From Apostichopus japonicus (lineage: Eukaryota > Echinodermata > Holothuroidea > Aspidochirotida > Stichopodidae), in the NCBI RefSeq assembly GCF_037975245.1, contig NC_092561.1, positions 3,391,001 to 3,455,000 on the forward strand: a stretch of DNA of 64,000 nucleotides, given 5' to 3'. This document shows, piece after piece, positions 12,276 through 26,003 of this stretch (position 1 is the first letter of the stretch; each line of letters opens with the position of its first letter). A program made the position numbers and the translations under genes. The notes under the pieces were generated by a model. The model had not been told where the DNA came from, did not search any database, and saw only the letters and a program-made list of their open reading frames with translations.

Positions 12276-13734
12276 TTTGTAAACTGATTAGCATTTTGAG
12301 CATTGCAGTAACATAGCAACATATTCAGTACACCATGCAACGTCTTTCCACTTAAGTGTTCCGTGTTTTAACTTTGTCATCAGAATTATCATGGAGTAGC
12401 CAGAGATGCGAATATGATTACTAATTGACCACATGCATTTTTTTTAGAAACTGTCAAGTGCATCGCTTACTCGATTTCCAAGGTATTTACACTATCTTTT
12501 TTACTTACGAACAGTGTTGTAACAAGTCATGACTTGCGTCACTTATATTACTTTGCATTGTGGAGACACATATTGTTAAAATATTGTGTGAATTAATAGC
12601 ACAGCAGCAGGGTTGGTGATGTCATTATTGCAACTGAGCATGAGAAAAGTTTTTTTTTTAAAGGGAAAATGAAGTTTAACAAAACTATTTTCCTTGGAAA
12701 CAATTTGCATGGTGAAGAAATTCTAACGAAGAGAACATTGACAATATTTATATATGAAATTCTATATCTGAGCCACTCTTTTTGTCGACACGCTTTTGTC
12801 AAAACTTCCTTACAAATTTGATCACTTCCGAGAGGACTCATCGACTTTTTATCAATTCTGGAGTTACAATCTGGAATAGTTTAGACAACACAATAAAAAC
12901 ATCCAAAAGTGTTCAATGCTTTTACTTAACGATTATTATCATTAAGCAGTGATTCTTTCTTTCTTGCATTTTTCTTTGTTCTTTGTGCTTGGTTCTTTTC
13001 TTTTTTCTTCTTCCTCTTACCTATCCTTTGTATTCTTTCGTTTATTGTTTTATGTAAAGGGGACTGCTCGTAAAAGCTCTGCTTCTTCAGTCCTTCTCCA
13101 CTTCTTTGTGCTTGAAGTATTGACCATTTTATTTATATTATGTGGAAATAAACTAAACTCAAACTTTGTGGAAACCCTGTATAACGTCCTTTTCATAAAT
13201 CGCAAGAGCCCCTTTCAATTGCTCATTTACGATCGTGCCCTTCTATCTGCTTCCAGCCCCTGGGTAAAGAAATGCACCCTATATTGGGAACTCTCATCTA
13301 TTATTATTATGTTCGTGGAAAACTAGTTGATAGTTGCTGACATAAACAGTGGTATCTTTAATAAAGGGATAACCCACGGCTGAATACGATTACCACACTA
13401 CATTGCTAGTAATTTCTGTATCGTGAGGTCAAACCACAATTTTGTATTCATGGGCGAAGGGCAGAGAAGAGAGGGACAGAAAAGAGCGAACAATTAATAC
13501 ACACTTTTGACGGGGCCCTGCAGGGTATAATCCTTTTCGGATACTTCCAAGAAGTGGTGTTAATCGAAGATACATTAATATGTAATTCTAGAAGGGATGC
13601 TCATATTTTACAGCCTTATATACAAAAATGTACCAACTGATGAGTCAGCCACCGAGTCAGAGACGAAAGGCTTGAGGGGCGGGATGGGATGGGATGGGGG
13701 AGGTAGGGGTGGGATTAACTAGGTAGGTGAGTTG

Positions 13735-13851
<117 letters not shown>

Positions 13852-14069
13852 GTGTGGGGAGGGGGGTGGGTACGACGTGCTGCTTTGAGTGTGGATCTAA
13901 ATGTTACTTTTTTCTTGTCTTGTTCTCTCTGACTATTTTTGGAAGCGCCCTACTAGATAAGTCCCTTGGGTTTATATGGAATGCTTCCTTTCACAATTTT
14001 CCTTGTTGTTTATGTATTTTGCCACTTATTTTACTCCTCTGTATTTAAATTGTGAAGAAACAAATAACT

Positions 14070-14510
14070 GAAGTGAATTACGAAGCCTTTAAATTTTCGC
14101 CTCATTACTCAGGTTATACGAAGCCTAAAAAGTATCGCGTCATGATTCAGGTTATACGAAGCCTGGAAATTATCACCTCATCACTCAGGTTATACGAAGC
14201 CTTTAAAGTATCGCCTCATCACTCAGATTATACGAAGCCTTTAAATTATCGCCTCATCACTCTGGTTATACAAAGCCATACAACATATCGCCTTATCCCT
14301 CAGGTTATGAAATGCCTAGAAATTATCGCCTCACCACTCAGGTTATACGAAGCCTTTAACTTATCGCCTCATCACTTAAGTCATACGAAGCCATTAAATT
14401 ATCGCCTCATCACTCAGGTTATACGAAGCCTTTAAATGATCGCCTCATCGCTCAGGTGATACGAAGTCTTTCATCACTCAGGTTATACGAAGCCTATAAA
14501 TCAGGGTTTC
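14070..14510. repeat. 38-bp minisatellite (unit A)
   Basis: About a dozen diverged copies of a unit built from ACGAAGCCTTTAAATTATCG plus CCTCATCACTCAGGTTAT, about 38 bp long. The 127-codon open frame across it is a repeat artefact. The unit B array is at 32878-33393, with an isolated unit near 32560. Confidence 0.9.
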
Positions 14511-15479
14511 TTTTACTTTATCCCCCCACGAACCCCCTGTGGATGTCAGAGTTGTCCACGAACCACCAACTTTTCGAGACACGATCTGAGTCATTATTAT
14601 ACTATAACACGCATAACAGTACTTCGTAAAAGATCAAGTACATAGTGTAATATTGTAATGAAAAAACAATAAGAGATGAACAAATATTTATTTGGAACAC
14701 CTAAAAAACATAATATTGTTATTTGTTTTTAAAGGTGCACTTTAACTATATATCCTTACTACATGAATATCAAAGGAACACATACATAAGAAAAACTTCT
14801 CTAAATATATTTTTCTAATAGACAATGTAATGCTTTGCTGAGGATTATATAGTTAAATTCTACACGAAAAAGCCAACACGAGGGCTATCAAGTCTACTGC
14901 TCAAACACATTCGACTTTCTCTGACATTCAATAGCGGCGAAAGAAGATTTTCTGGAGGGCAACCAAATTTGAAGAATTGTAAATTTGATTTGCCAAATCC
15001 CCAAACCCCATCTGAAACTTTCAAAAAACGGCCCTCTCTGCATAACACGTATTCATTTGCGATATAAAAACTGGCACATGTAATTTACCAAAAGGTTAAA
15101 ATATGACTTTTCAGTTTGTCACAAGAGTGAAGGGAATGGTGAACACACATCCCCCTGTAACCCCGGTACAATCCCTGCCCCTTTGTGACCAAATGTCAAA
15201 TAGTTTGGGTTTGTGATCAATCGCAAATGACATTTCTTCGATCTCAAAATCATTAGATAAAGAGCATTAAAACAAGTCAATTTACCTTATCTCAATTCAA
15301 GGTAATGAAAGCGTAGTAAGTAATACATGGAAAGGATTGTAGGCCTTCATTATATTTCTCCTAATATTAGCTTTCTACAAAGCAACATATGTACAACACG
15401 TACCAAGTATCGTGGCGGCTGTGGTCGTTCTGTTACATGCACGAAAAAATGTCACGTATTACACACAACGTACTTCTTA

Positions 15480-15828
15480 ACATTATGTTCATTAAACGAA
15501 AATTAAGAAATGGATAACCACTTAGCTGTTTTGAACGTTATGTTAAAAGGTTTGGAACTTGTAACGTTTAATATAAATTGAATTAAGAAATGTACATTTG
15601 TTTGTTGTTTCATTTCATGAAAATATGATTACATCATCCCAATACAATACATAACATAATAATTAATTATCGATAGTAAATATATATAGAAATGAAAGTT
15701 ATTGCCGTTTAGTCAAATGCAATATTTGAGAAAAAATGACGGAAAAGCTTAAAACTCAGTAGCATAAGAGAGCTGTCGGACAATCGAGAATCCAAACAGC
15801 TAACATCACAACAGAACAACAGACCGAC

Positions 15829-15916
<88 letters not shown>

Positions 15917-16880
15917 TGGATAGTTTGTTAAGGATGCTTTAACATCATCCGCCGATTTAAACTTTCTTTGTCTTCTTGTACATAAAATGAAAATAGAAAA
16001 AGGGGTTTAGGCCGTGGTCAATAAGGAGGCCAGGAAAGTTTTTGGGGTTAAGAATAATGTTTTGCGTTACATAATATACATGAGGAAATATGAAGGCTTC
16101 AAAAAGAGGAATAAGGTTACGTTCTCGGGCTCTCCCGCGCCCTGGAAGCACGTGATCTATACATGAATATTCTTTATGATTACGACATAATATGTCGGGT
16201 ATTTTACATGATCCCAGTACAGTCTATTAGCATAATAATCAATTGATCGGTAGTAAATATATACAGAAAATGAACTATTTTCCGTTTATTTAAACGCAAT
16301 ATTTGAGAAAAATCTACAACAAACCTTAAAACTGTTTTGAACAATATGCTATAGGTTTTGGAACGTGTAACTTTTAATATAAACTAAAAAGGGAAAATTG
16401 AAAGAAATATGTTAATTTGTTAGTTGTTTCATGAGTTAAAATTTGGTTATTTACATGATCCCAGTACAGTGCATTAGCATAATAATGAATTTATCCGTAA
16501 TTAATATATACAGAAAATGAAACTAATTTTACGTTGATTCAAATTGAGGAACATTTACGGAAGACCTTAAAACTCATTAGCATAAGAGAACTGTGTCGGA
16601 CAATCGACAGAACAACAGACGGATAGATAGATATAGTTCATATTTTTTTCAAGAATGCTTTAATAGTCATCAGGCGATTGATATTTTCTTGGATTTGTAC
16701 ATAAAATGACAGCAATGGTCTCGGTTCGTGGTCAATAAGGGGGCCAGGAAAATATGGGATAACGAATAACGATTTGCGTTACAGAATATAGATGTGGAAA
16801 TATGAAGACTTCATAAAGAGGGCCGGCAGGTCACGTTCCCGAGCCCGTCCGCGCCCTAGAAGCCCGTAAACGTGATCTAC
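15480..16880. repeat. Two about 0.7-kb direct repeats downstream of the unit A gene
   Basis: Blocks at about 15480-16165 and 16200-16880 share ordered words: ATGATCCCAGTACAGT, AGTAAATATATACAGAAAATGAA, GTGGTCAATAAGG.GGCCAGGAAA and CGTGATCTA. The same paired arrangement is at about 35000-35620 and 36020-36670 in unit B, so this tandem duplication is older than the A/B duplication. No coding content. Confidence 0.7.
15832..15911. repeat. (TA)n microsatellite, unit A only
   Basis: About 80 bp of TA repeats. Unit B has only GACAGATAGATATAATGG at the equivalent point (about 35355). Confidence 0.95.
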
Positions 16881-19800
16881 ACATGACAATTTTCTATGAT
16901 TATGACTTATAAATGAAAATTTGAAATTAACTCTGAACATTGAATGAAATGAAGTTTTGTAGCGATAGATTCATAATTTTAGCTATAAACTTACTTCATC
17001 CCCTCCCTGTATGTTTCACTCCCAAACCAGATAAATTATTGTTTGAGTATATTGTATGAATTAATTTATCGTTTTACTTGAAGCAGTGTATTTGTGATTC
17101 GTCTCACTGTTGACATAGGGTAACTATTTATAATGTAGTTAACAAAGTTTTGAAATACCTTTTGTCATTCAGTGATTTTTCTTGTCGTGATAAATGTATC
17201 GAAATCGAAATGTATCGAAAAAAATCAGCAGGTATCTTGAAAAGAATATTCGTACGCAAAGAAGGTACTGTGTTGTGCTGGAAGTTAACGGAATTCATGA
17301 TGATGTTTGCTTCATATATCATAAACCTCAACAAGTTTATCAAAGCTGAAATTGTGTGAGCCGTAGAATATGTAATTTCCAGCTGTGATTTCATTTATAA
17401 TATGAACACTTTATGGCTGAAGTAAATTAATCGCGTTCCCAGCTTTTAATATTATATTTTACAGCTATGTCTTCGTTTCTACTATGTGTAATTTATGACT
17501 GAACTACTTCGGATTCATCATCTGACAAACTTTCAGGTTCATCATCCGAGGGACTATTAGAACTCGCAGAATCTGCCTCTGTGCTCTCCTCAGAATCTGA
17601 ATCATCCTCTTCATCTGCAACAAGCTTCTGTTCGTCATTATCGTCCTTACTGTGTTGGTTTTGATTCGTTCTCATCTCCGTCGTTAATATTTTATCATCG
17701 ATTAAGCTTTGTACAGCTTCTTCTTCTGTAATATTTAACCAGCTCTCAGGGAACTTTAAATCATAGTCATCATAGTATCCCTCCATATCATGTACAAATA
17801 TCCATTGCCAGAATAGTTTACCAGGATCATTTGTAGAAGGAAGAATATCCCAGTCTGGGTAATACTGTTTGTAATCTTTACAATGGAATACTTTTCCACG
17901 TCTCGTACACATTGCATCAGGAAGTAGGATGGATGAAGAGCAATCCTCTAATACCAGTCCTTTAGTATCAGGGTATGTTTCACATGCCATGCCTCTAGGA
18001 CGATGTAAATGAGAAGAATGTATTGTATGACTCTTCATAATATTATCACAGAACATACCACACATTGGACAGGTTTTCTTACAAACATTCGATAGTCCTG
18101 CTGCTATTTTCAAGGATGAGTGGTCTAATGCAGGACAGTCGTCTTCCTCCCGTGGATTCCATTCATTTATACGCTCTTTTAAAAGACGAGAGACTTCCAG
18201 AGGACAAGGATTATCATAGATGTCGTATGTACGTCGCACTGACGAGTCTATATCAAATGTCTCTAACAGACGACCAATCCAGTCTTGATATGAGTCATTG
18301 CGATCTAAACTATTCTCCAATTTGGTCAGATCGTCGAAGACAGTTAAACGTAATTGATCAATTTCCCTTTTTTCTGTATCTGTTGTAAGTAAGTAATCGC
18401 AGTAGTCTCGAGACCATGCCATGATGTCGCACATAGATGGATAATATAAACTACCTACCCAATCATGCTCAATCACGTCTCGACTTTCGTATTCAAAGAC
18501 GTCCCAAGGTAAACTCAATCGTTTAGTAAGTTCACTGTAATCAAAATTCTTTAAAACATGTTCAAATTTGTTCCGTAACTCTCCTTCTATGTAGTAATAA
18601 AGGACCTCTGATAGGTTGTTTTCCAAGTTTCTTTGCTCTATAAATTTACGAAAGGTGTTTCTCACTATACCATTTTCCTGGTGGAAATAACCACTGTAGT
18701 TATCATCACTAACCTCTGTATACTAAAAAACCTCATTAAATGCCCTACCACATAAGTGTATAAGTCCTTTTGCAATTAAACTAGTTGGTAGTTTTATGGC
18801 ACCTTCTGTCTTTTTCGAAAGATTTTTTAGTGTTTTTCGCACTAGCAATTGAAAAATATTTCTATCAAAATGCATTCTGTTTTGACCCTTGAGCTCATCT
18901 ATCGATGATTCAATAGATTGTATCATGGTATTGATAGCTTTCTGTTTTTCATATTGAATTATTTCATTTTCCGGCGTTTCGCTTTCTCTTTCACTGGGGT
19001 CTTTCTCTTTGAGAGTAGTAGCTTTATTTTTAATCCAAGCCTTGACCTGCTTATCGTTGATGTACTTTGAACAATCTGATAACTCAATGTGTTTCTCTAT
19101 TCCTCCTTCCTTTGATAATATATTATGTATGTCGCTCCCTATAGCCATATCCCGTGTCATTCTTAACAATAACTTATCACATAACGTTTTTATATCAGAC
19201 GGCGATATTTGGATTTGTGTGATACCACTCTCTTGTTTGATTTCTCTCGTCCATTTTTTCCACAAATCATCTAGTTCATGTTTATATCTTCCATGTAAAT
19301 AGTCACTATCTGTATAAAGTAGGTATCCATGAAATGTATTTGCATGCGGTATTTCTTTTGTAACTGCTGTTGTACTTGCTACTTCTTTGACGTCAGTAAT
19401 CATCCTCACCAACCATTTTGGTCCCAGATTTGGCAAATTATGTTCAAGTTTCTTAATCTCGTATTCTTCCGTTATCCTTTGTTGTGCCTGTTGTCTTGCA
19501 TCTTTCACTGCAATATGAACATCCTCCAGGAATCCTCGTTTATGTCTAGAAATCATGCTCCTTCGAGGATGGTCTAAAACGTACTTTTCTACCAAATCTC
19601 TCAGTAGTTCGCTTTGCTTTTCCACTTCATCTTCTAAAGATGTTATCAGTAACTCAACACTGTTACCTATTTCTACTGCAAATTTGACGCGGCCAAGGCA
19701 GCCATTAGATTTATCCATTATTGCTTGTCTCATTTTCACTATCCGTTCATTATAATAGAGGCAAAACTGATTGAAATCTACAGCTCTGACACTGTCCTTA

Positions 19801-22800
19801 AAATTAAAGACAAAGTTTTCCTCTTTAACGGCGCTCCATACATCTTTCACGCGATCTATGAATGTAGATAAGCTTAAATCTGGAGTTATTATTTTATTTC
19901 TGATATCCCGTAAGAGTCCTCGTTTTATTTTGATAACTTTCTCCCCATACATATGATTTGGGGGCGCCATTCCTTGGCACGTATTGCAAATCTTCGTCAA
20001 ATTTTAAATCTACAACGTCGGAAAACTCCTTATAACGACCCTCCAAGCCTTCATCTTCTGCAGCAAACTTTGTCGCCTCATTGAGTGTTTCTTTAATCTT
20101 GTCCGCACTTCCTTTATTTCTGTCTGCTGCTGTTAGATCGGATACTCGTTGTTGAACTATTTTACATCTGCATTCTATATCAACCTCCTTCATCCGCATC
20201 AGCGCATGCGCAGCTATTTGTAAAATACCGGCCACATCCGGACCGATGTTTTCACCACTTATGTTAAAAATCGTTACGTTAGCAATACTCAGTGCGAACG
20301 TGACCAGTTCATTATCATACCTATGGTCATCGTGGTCAATAGACTTTATTCCTTCAGTGTCAACGATAATGAAATACTTGAAACCCAACTCTTTTGCGAG
20401 GTTTTCTTCAATTTTCATAAATCGAGCGAATAGACCACGTGTACAGCGTCCTGCCCGAACAGGAAACCGTAAACCAAACATACTGTTAAGGAGGGTAGAT
20501 TTACCACTACTCTGGACACCAACGACACTAATTACAAGAACCCTTGGGTCGTGTAAATGTTCTGTCATTTTGTCAAGAACCGCGGTAATCCACGTTATTG
20601 GTACAAACCCAGTGTCACCATCCATCAATTCAAATGGATGCATCTGTAAAGCTAAACTCATAGCTATCGACGGAAACAAAGGTATATTAGCCGTTTCCTT
20701 AGAAAGGGCATGTTTGTCATAAATATCCATGTATGCCTCGTACAGTTGACCCATCTCTCTTAGAAAATGTTCACTTCCTAAATTTTCACATCTGACTTTC
20801 TTCAAAAAAACATCGTTAGTTTTATCGCCAATGTTCTGGTTTGTCGAATGAGACGCATCTTTATTCTCACAACTTGTAACTGCTTCTTGTAGGTCTGACC
20901 TATTTACTTCTTCAGAGTCATTGTCTTCTGCAGCAGAGATTAATCTCATAGTTTTGATTGTATCTTCACTTACTAGTTCTTGTATCTTGTCATGACGAAA
21001 ACAAAATATCTACTGAGAACGAGCGAAGTTTTTTCTGTGTCCTTTATACCATTGTAAAATATTTTCATCGTCTGTGAAAAGTGATTTTGAAGTTGTGATT
21101 CTCTTTTGTTTTTCTTTCCTGTATTGGTCTTTTCTCTGTGTTTTTCAAAAGACCAATCTTCCCTAATATTATCTGAATCAAATCGAGTTCTATCTAATTG
21201 CACACACTCCTGCCATGATTCTTGTAGCGGGAAACATTTCTTCTTGAATTCTAGACAGCCTTTGAACGGAATACTCTGGAATATATCTTTGATGAGCTTC
21301 CTTGCATTTTGGTTCTCATTTATCTCGTCATCAAAATCTATATCGCTGTCTGAACTTTTAGTTACATTTTCCAGTGAACCGCAAGCTTTACCTCGCTGGT
21401 AGCATTGACTTACAAATTCACATAATTTTTGTTCAAGGCAGTTTATTTGGATTTCCCCCACAAGTATCGATTGACTATTTAACAGGGGTCTCATATCCGG
21501 GATATTCGTCTCCTTTCTAGCTACCTCGATGAACAGAGATTTGGTTGACGCGCTTTTAATATTTCTAACGTACTCTTCAGAATCTGCCTTGTTTACTTCT
21601 GAAACAAATGTTATGGTCAAGTCTGCTGTTTTGCAACAAAACTCCGTTTGGATCGGGAAAGCTATACAATCTCCTCTTAAATTTAGAAATGTTGTTACAT
21701 TCTTGATTGTTTCTTTCTCTGTGCCTTTCCGAGGAAGAAACCAAATGCTCTCAACAGTTCCTAGTGAATATTTTGGCTTCACTTTGTCACTTTCGCTATT
21801 TAAGAAAAAATGATGTAAATCATATCCTTGACACAAAGACAACATGCGATTAAGTATTTGTGACTTAGAGATATACACATCGCCAATTCGCAAAATGGCC
21901 ACAGTAAATGTTGGGTGCGTTATAATGGATTTTTCCAGGGAGAATAGATCATCTTGTCCTTGCCATTTTTTGACGATTCTACGGCAAGTCCAACGAAGTA
22001 TTTCAGGTTTCTTTTCTCTTACCCCCTGGAGGAGGAAAGGAACTGCCAACTGGCAGGCTGATAGTTTCTCTAAAATATCTTGTCTGAGAAAGTCATCAGA
22101 ACAATGGAGAAGACTAAAAATGAAATCGCGCATACTGATATTTTCTGGAAGAAGATTCTGAGATAAAACAATCCTGTGGTCTAGTGAAGTGATTTTCTGC
22201 CAGAATGTGTGCATTAAACTGGTGTTAGTACTACAATCACGTACAATAAGAAACTCTTGCAGAGTAAGTTTGTTATAATGTTTACCAACTAAACCGATGC
22301 ATTCTAGTAAATCTTCGAATGTTTTTGGTAGGTCGTCTTCCTCTCCATCATTCGAAGATTCTGGTTCACTTGGAAAATCATGGTCGCTGTCAGCTATATA
22401 GTCAATTGAAAAGAACGAAAAAGTTATGATACAATAATTTATATTTTAATCATGCAGGTATACATAGATATTGGCTAGGCTCAAATTCAGTTCAATTTTA
22501 CGGATTTAGAGCTGTTAATTTGAGCAGAAGCGAAACCAGAGATGGGGAGAGGTCAGAGGAAGGTGGAGGTGATTCAACTTGACTGTTGCTATTAATAAAT
22601 ACAAGACAGTCGGATGTGAGTTAGCTGCGTACACCTATACCCACACGTAATATTAGGTAGTTGTAATTGTTTATATCGTTAATATGTGAAAGGACGTAGC
22701 TTCTAAGAGCATTGGGACACGTGCCTATACTCCCATCTCCCAAACTTCTGCCAAATTTCTTACATTTTACAACTCACGCACGCAAAGTCTTATTAAGAAT

Positions 22801-23418
22801 ATTGGTAAACTTACGAAGATGGTAGTACCATTTCGCATGTACACCCTCTTAAGGACCTCTTGATGACCTGCTGTTACAAACCTCCAGAGAAAAGACGTCG
22901 GACAGCCACCCCCACCTATTCCAATTCATAACAGTCGCAATGTCATGACATGTGTATTAGTAAAATCTTTAATTCCCTGACTTTTAAACTGAGAACAAAC
23001 TTTGGCTTTTCCCCTTACACCACAAAGAAAAGCTACGCCCCTGCAGCTAAGTATCCGTAAAATTAAAATGTCACGTAAACTGATAGTTCTCTTCAAATAG
23101 TCAGTATATGCAAAGTTTATTTCTGAAGGCATTTACTTTAAAATCTGTTTTTTGTTTCGCGTTATGGCGGAGAGTGATATCCAATAATTGAAACGTTTGG
23201 GATTCTAAAATTGTATCGAGTATACCCTTCCCCACCCCGCATTACAATACCATATTGAACCATGACACGGGGTTTTATGGCTTTCGAAGCGATATTTTAG
23301 GTGGTAATCGAGTCGGTTAATTTCTATGAGGATAATAGCTTATTCTAGTCACTTTTGAAGTTAGTGATTCGAGGCAATTCGAGGCAAAAAGATAATGTGC
23401 TGAACATGTATTCGTTAC

Positions 23419-23676
23419 CTTTCCCGTATGCAAAATTGCATACAATGTTAGCTGCATCACGATTGTGGACCTTCATCAGAGCAGCTTCCAGCCATGACAG
23501 ATCATTCTCTGTAAATAACCCGTTGTTTCCAATGTTTGCCAAAACTTTTGGTTGTACACCCTTGTCTTCGAACCAAAAATTCTTATCCTCATGTTTTGCT
23601 ATATCAACTAATTTCTCCAGATCTTCTGTGCCAAGTTCAGCTTCAACTTCAGTTAGCATATTCAAATATCGAGAGC
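23419..23676 (-). CDS. DED-like exon of copy 1
   Basis: A 258-bp exon, phase 1-1. The 85 residues fit a six-helix death-effector pattern. An N-terminal helix (YLNMLTEVEAEL) is followed by ..EDLEKLVDIAKHED, then a G-rich turn. Near the end LFTENDLSWLEAALMKVHNRD matches the usual DED helix 5/6 region (hydrophobic-x-x-DDLxxLExxLxxxxRxD). DEDs mediate homotypic adaptor-caspase contacts. The exon is intact although the gene downstream is broken. Confidence 0.7.
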
Positions 23677-24352
23677 CTGTAAATAAGAAAAACGTTCTAT
23701 CAATCGCCAAATAGCTCAAAATAGGGATCAAATATGATTTACCAACCCCGTTATATAATTTTCAATTTTCATCTGCGATAGATATTAATTTTTTATAGTA
23801 TGTTGATCGAAGAGTTGATAATTACTCAATTTTGGCAAGGTCCGGCAACTAAAAGCGACTGGTTGCGTATGTGTAAAGTCTATACTATCAGGGAAATATT
23901 CGTGATCTAAAAAATTAAGTTCTTAATGGTTGATAACTCGAGACTATTACTTTCAAAAGAAATATCGTCACTTTACCTGGTTGACTTAAAAAAATATTTA
24001 ATGGGTAGTGGATTAAGCTATATTAATTTGTGAGCAGAAACCAATTGTAAATTACTCAACATCATATCTTCATAGAAAGAGATAATCACAGAGTTTAGGA
24101 AACATTCTAGTAGTAAAATATCCGATAACGTTAGAAAAGGCAAGATCGAATACTTTATAGTGTATTTAGTAAAGCAAACTGACGTCAACAAGCAGTGAGA
24201 ACAACAAGTGAAAGGAGATTCATGACATTTGTTTGTACGGGACCTTAATAAAGGAATAAAGAAAAGAAATATAAACACAACAGTGATTGAAACCTTAGCG
24301 GTAAACCACAATGTTATATGCATCCGATTATAAATATGTTTATATAACATAC

Positions 24353-24360
24353 TGTTCTCT
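24353..24360 (-). promoter_or_regulatory. 5' splice-site-bearing end of the copy 1 leader exon
   Basis: The exon end GAACA is followed by GTATGT on the minus strand (plus-strand AC at 24351-24352). It is conserved with copy 2 at 44099-44101 and fixes the phase-1 join to the DED-like exon. Confidence 0.6.
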
Positions 24361-24419
24361 TCGTGAAACGTCTTTCGACGCTTCGCAGGTTGACTTCCAC
24401 TCGGTTCTTCTGCATCCAT
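24353..24419 (-). CDS. Leader coding exon of copy 1
   Basis: Encodes 22 residues starting MDAEEPSGS with a basic KRRK patch, then donor GTATGT. It joins in phase 1 to the DED-like exon, forming a Ser codon. Copy 2 has three extra residues at the start. A small basic leader before a death-fold domain has no clear function from sequence; KRRK could be a nuclear-localisation-like patch. Confidence 0.65.
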
Positions 24420-25560
24420 CTTCCTTTCACGGATTGTGTAGATTACTCCAGTGTAGCGTCAACTGCAGAGGGAAGATTGTTTCATGTTAGGACGTGCTAT
24501 TACAGTACCAAACCCGACTATCAAAACTACATAGTGTTTGTACCCATGAACGCATTCGGTGCCAAAATAATCATTAGCGTTTAATTTTTTCTTAAACTAT
24601 GCATTTATTCGTAGACATTTTGTAAAAGTCATAAACGAGCATTAAACTATACCAAACTGTCACAGATTGAACAATAAGAGTTGGAAGAGAATATGGTCAC
24701 CATTTCATTAATTAGACTCTATAGTAAACCAGATTATATGTTCAATATTTATGTTAATCGAATCCGCAGTTCCTATTAGCTTATGTATTACATGAAGACG
24801 TTATGACGAACTGGCAAATCGACGAAACAATCATTGCACAATTCTTTGTTTACAAATGTGACTCCATTAGTCCGGTGATGTACAACTAAAACAACCGAAA
24901 AATAATGAGGTCGCACTATTCAGTGGCGCTCAAATTGTCAACAAAACAAAATCCCATTACATGTTTCCCTTTTTCAATTGGACGTTGCTAATACGCAATG
25001 TATAGCAGCTAAACATCATACCCCGCAAAGCAATCCTCCGTGACACAGTATTACGAAAACAAAATGGCGATCTGAGGTCTCATGACGTGATACAAACAAA
25101 TCTATGTCCCGAAGTTTAACTACCATAACGTATTTTAAAGGCTTCAAAATTTCTTTTCCAAGTTGCAATATTCGCAACCTGCGTCCACGTTTATGGAAAC
25201 TTCTACATATTAATGGATCGTTTCTCGGTTTGATTACAAGCCATATCTTCCTTACAGTAATATCAACGGATCACTATCATAAGATCAGAGTTATTCAAAT
25301 TAAACAATCGTTGCTATGTAGGAACGCCCAGAAAAGAAAATCCAGCTAAACTCACCACGATTTTTTAGACATATTCGATGGATAGTGATATTTCTTCTGT
25401 CAGATTTGTAAGCACTACCTTATAATACCACCATTGGTTCAATAGTCATTAAGCATGCTAAGTTAAACAACACCTTATTGCAAAGTACACCGAACAGTCC
25501 ACGGTGTAGCCTATATATGTGTGTGCAGTTATACAAGTTCAACATATTTGTTATACGTAT
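24420..25560. other. 5' flank of copy 1
   Basis: Upstream of the leader ATG. It aligns with the copy 2 flank at 44177-45360, so any promoter or 5' UTR exon was duplicated with the gene. I could not place a TATA box or initiator with confidence, and saw no other gene. Confidence 0.4.
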
Positions 25561-26003
25561 ACAACAAAAGTTCAAAACGCAAGAGTAAACAATCGACACG
25601 ATTCATCAAATCTTATTTGTCACAATGTAACGAACCGGCTGTTAAATAATTTAATGGATGAAAAAGTCTGTAACAATGTGTCTACTATCGTCCAAATTGT
25701 GCTCTATGCATTATTGCCATCTCCACAAAACAGTGAAAATCTTGCCTGCACAATAAAAGCTGCAGCACTGATCATTCTTGCTTGGCTGCCAATCCGAGGC
25801 AGCGAATCATTTAAAGAATGTTATGCTCTGTTTTGAAACTATATATGGCAATGCGCCGACCCACACTTGATGAACTGTTAACTTGCCGTTAAAGCGGGCG
25901 CATTTTTCGCTCGAAAACCCCAGCACTGCACTAGCCATGTGTAAATCAGAGGTTTATCATGATGGGGCGTTTCATATTTGTGCACCACGTCTGTACAATA
26001 TGG
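25560..26003 (+). mobile_element. LINE 3'-end RT remnant, left part (unit A)
   Basis: The plus strand keeps pieces of the C-terminal region typical of CR1/L2-like non-LTR elements. A WLPI..SES segment is near 25785, a degraded Y-G-N-A-P-T stretch near 25840-25865, and an R/GAF-I-CAPRL stretch near 25965-25995. Frames shift between pieces, so it is dead. A foldback element splits it; the right part resumes at about 26763. Confidence 0.7.

Larger units (their letters stand above)
17493..24419 (-). pseudogene. VLIG-type giant GTPase pseudogene with DED-like exon (copy 1)
   Basis: Three exons: leader 24353-24419 (22 codons, ATG at 24419 with A at -3 and G at +4), DED-like 23419-23676, and giant exon 17493-22393. 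Splice sites (GTATGT, TTATTTACAG, GTAACG, CTATATAG) and phase 1 at both introns match copy 2. The giant exon is broken. A 1-bp deletion in the A run at about 21029-21034 is followed by TAC to TAG at 21010-21012. A 14-bp deletion lies near 19973, and CAG to TAG at 18723-18725. Translation from the start would stop after about 581 residues, before the GTPase core. Each piece still aligns closely with copy 2, including the GVQSSGKS P-loop and DTEG in the second piece. Two of the lesions are substitutions, so assembly error is unlikely to explain them all. A truncated product remains possible. Confidence 0.85.

Noticed and set aside
12064-12303. Minus-strand frame of 79 codons with counterpart at 30765-31031
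   Set aside because: It covers the 63-bp repeat. About a sixth of the residues differ between copies and the third copy (9.2 kb) has a stop. No splice or domain support.
14052-14435. Plus-strand frame of 127 codons
   Set aside because: Product of the 38-bp minisatellite; the repeated peptide follows the DNA period, not a protein family.
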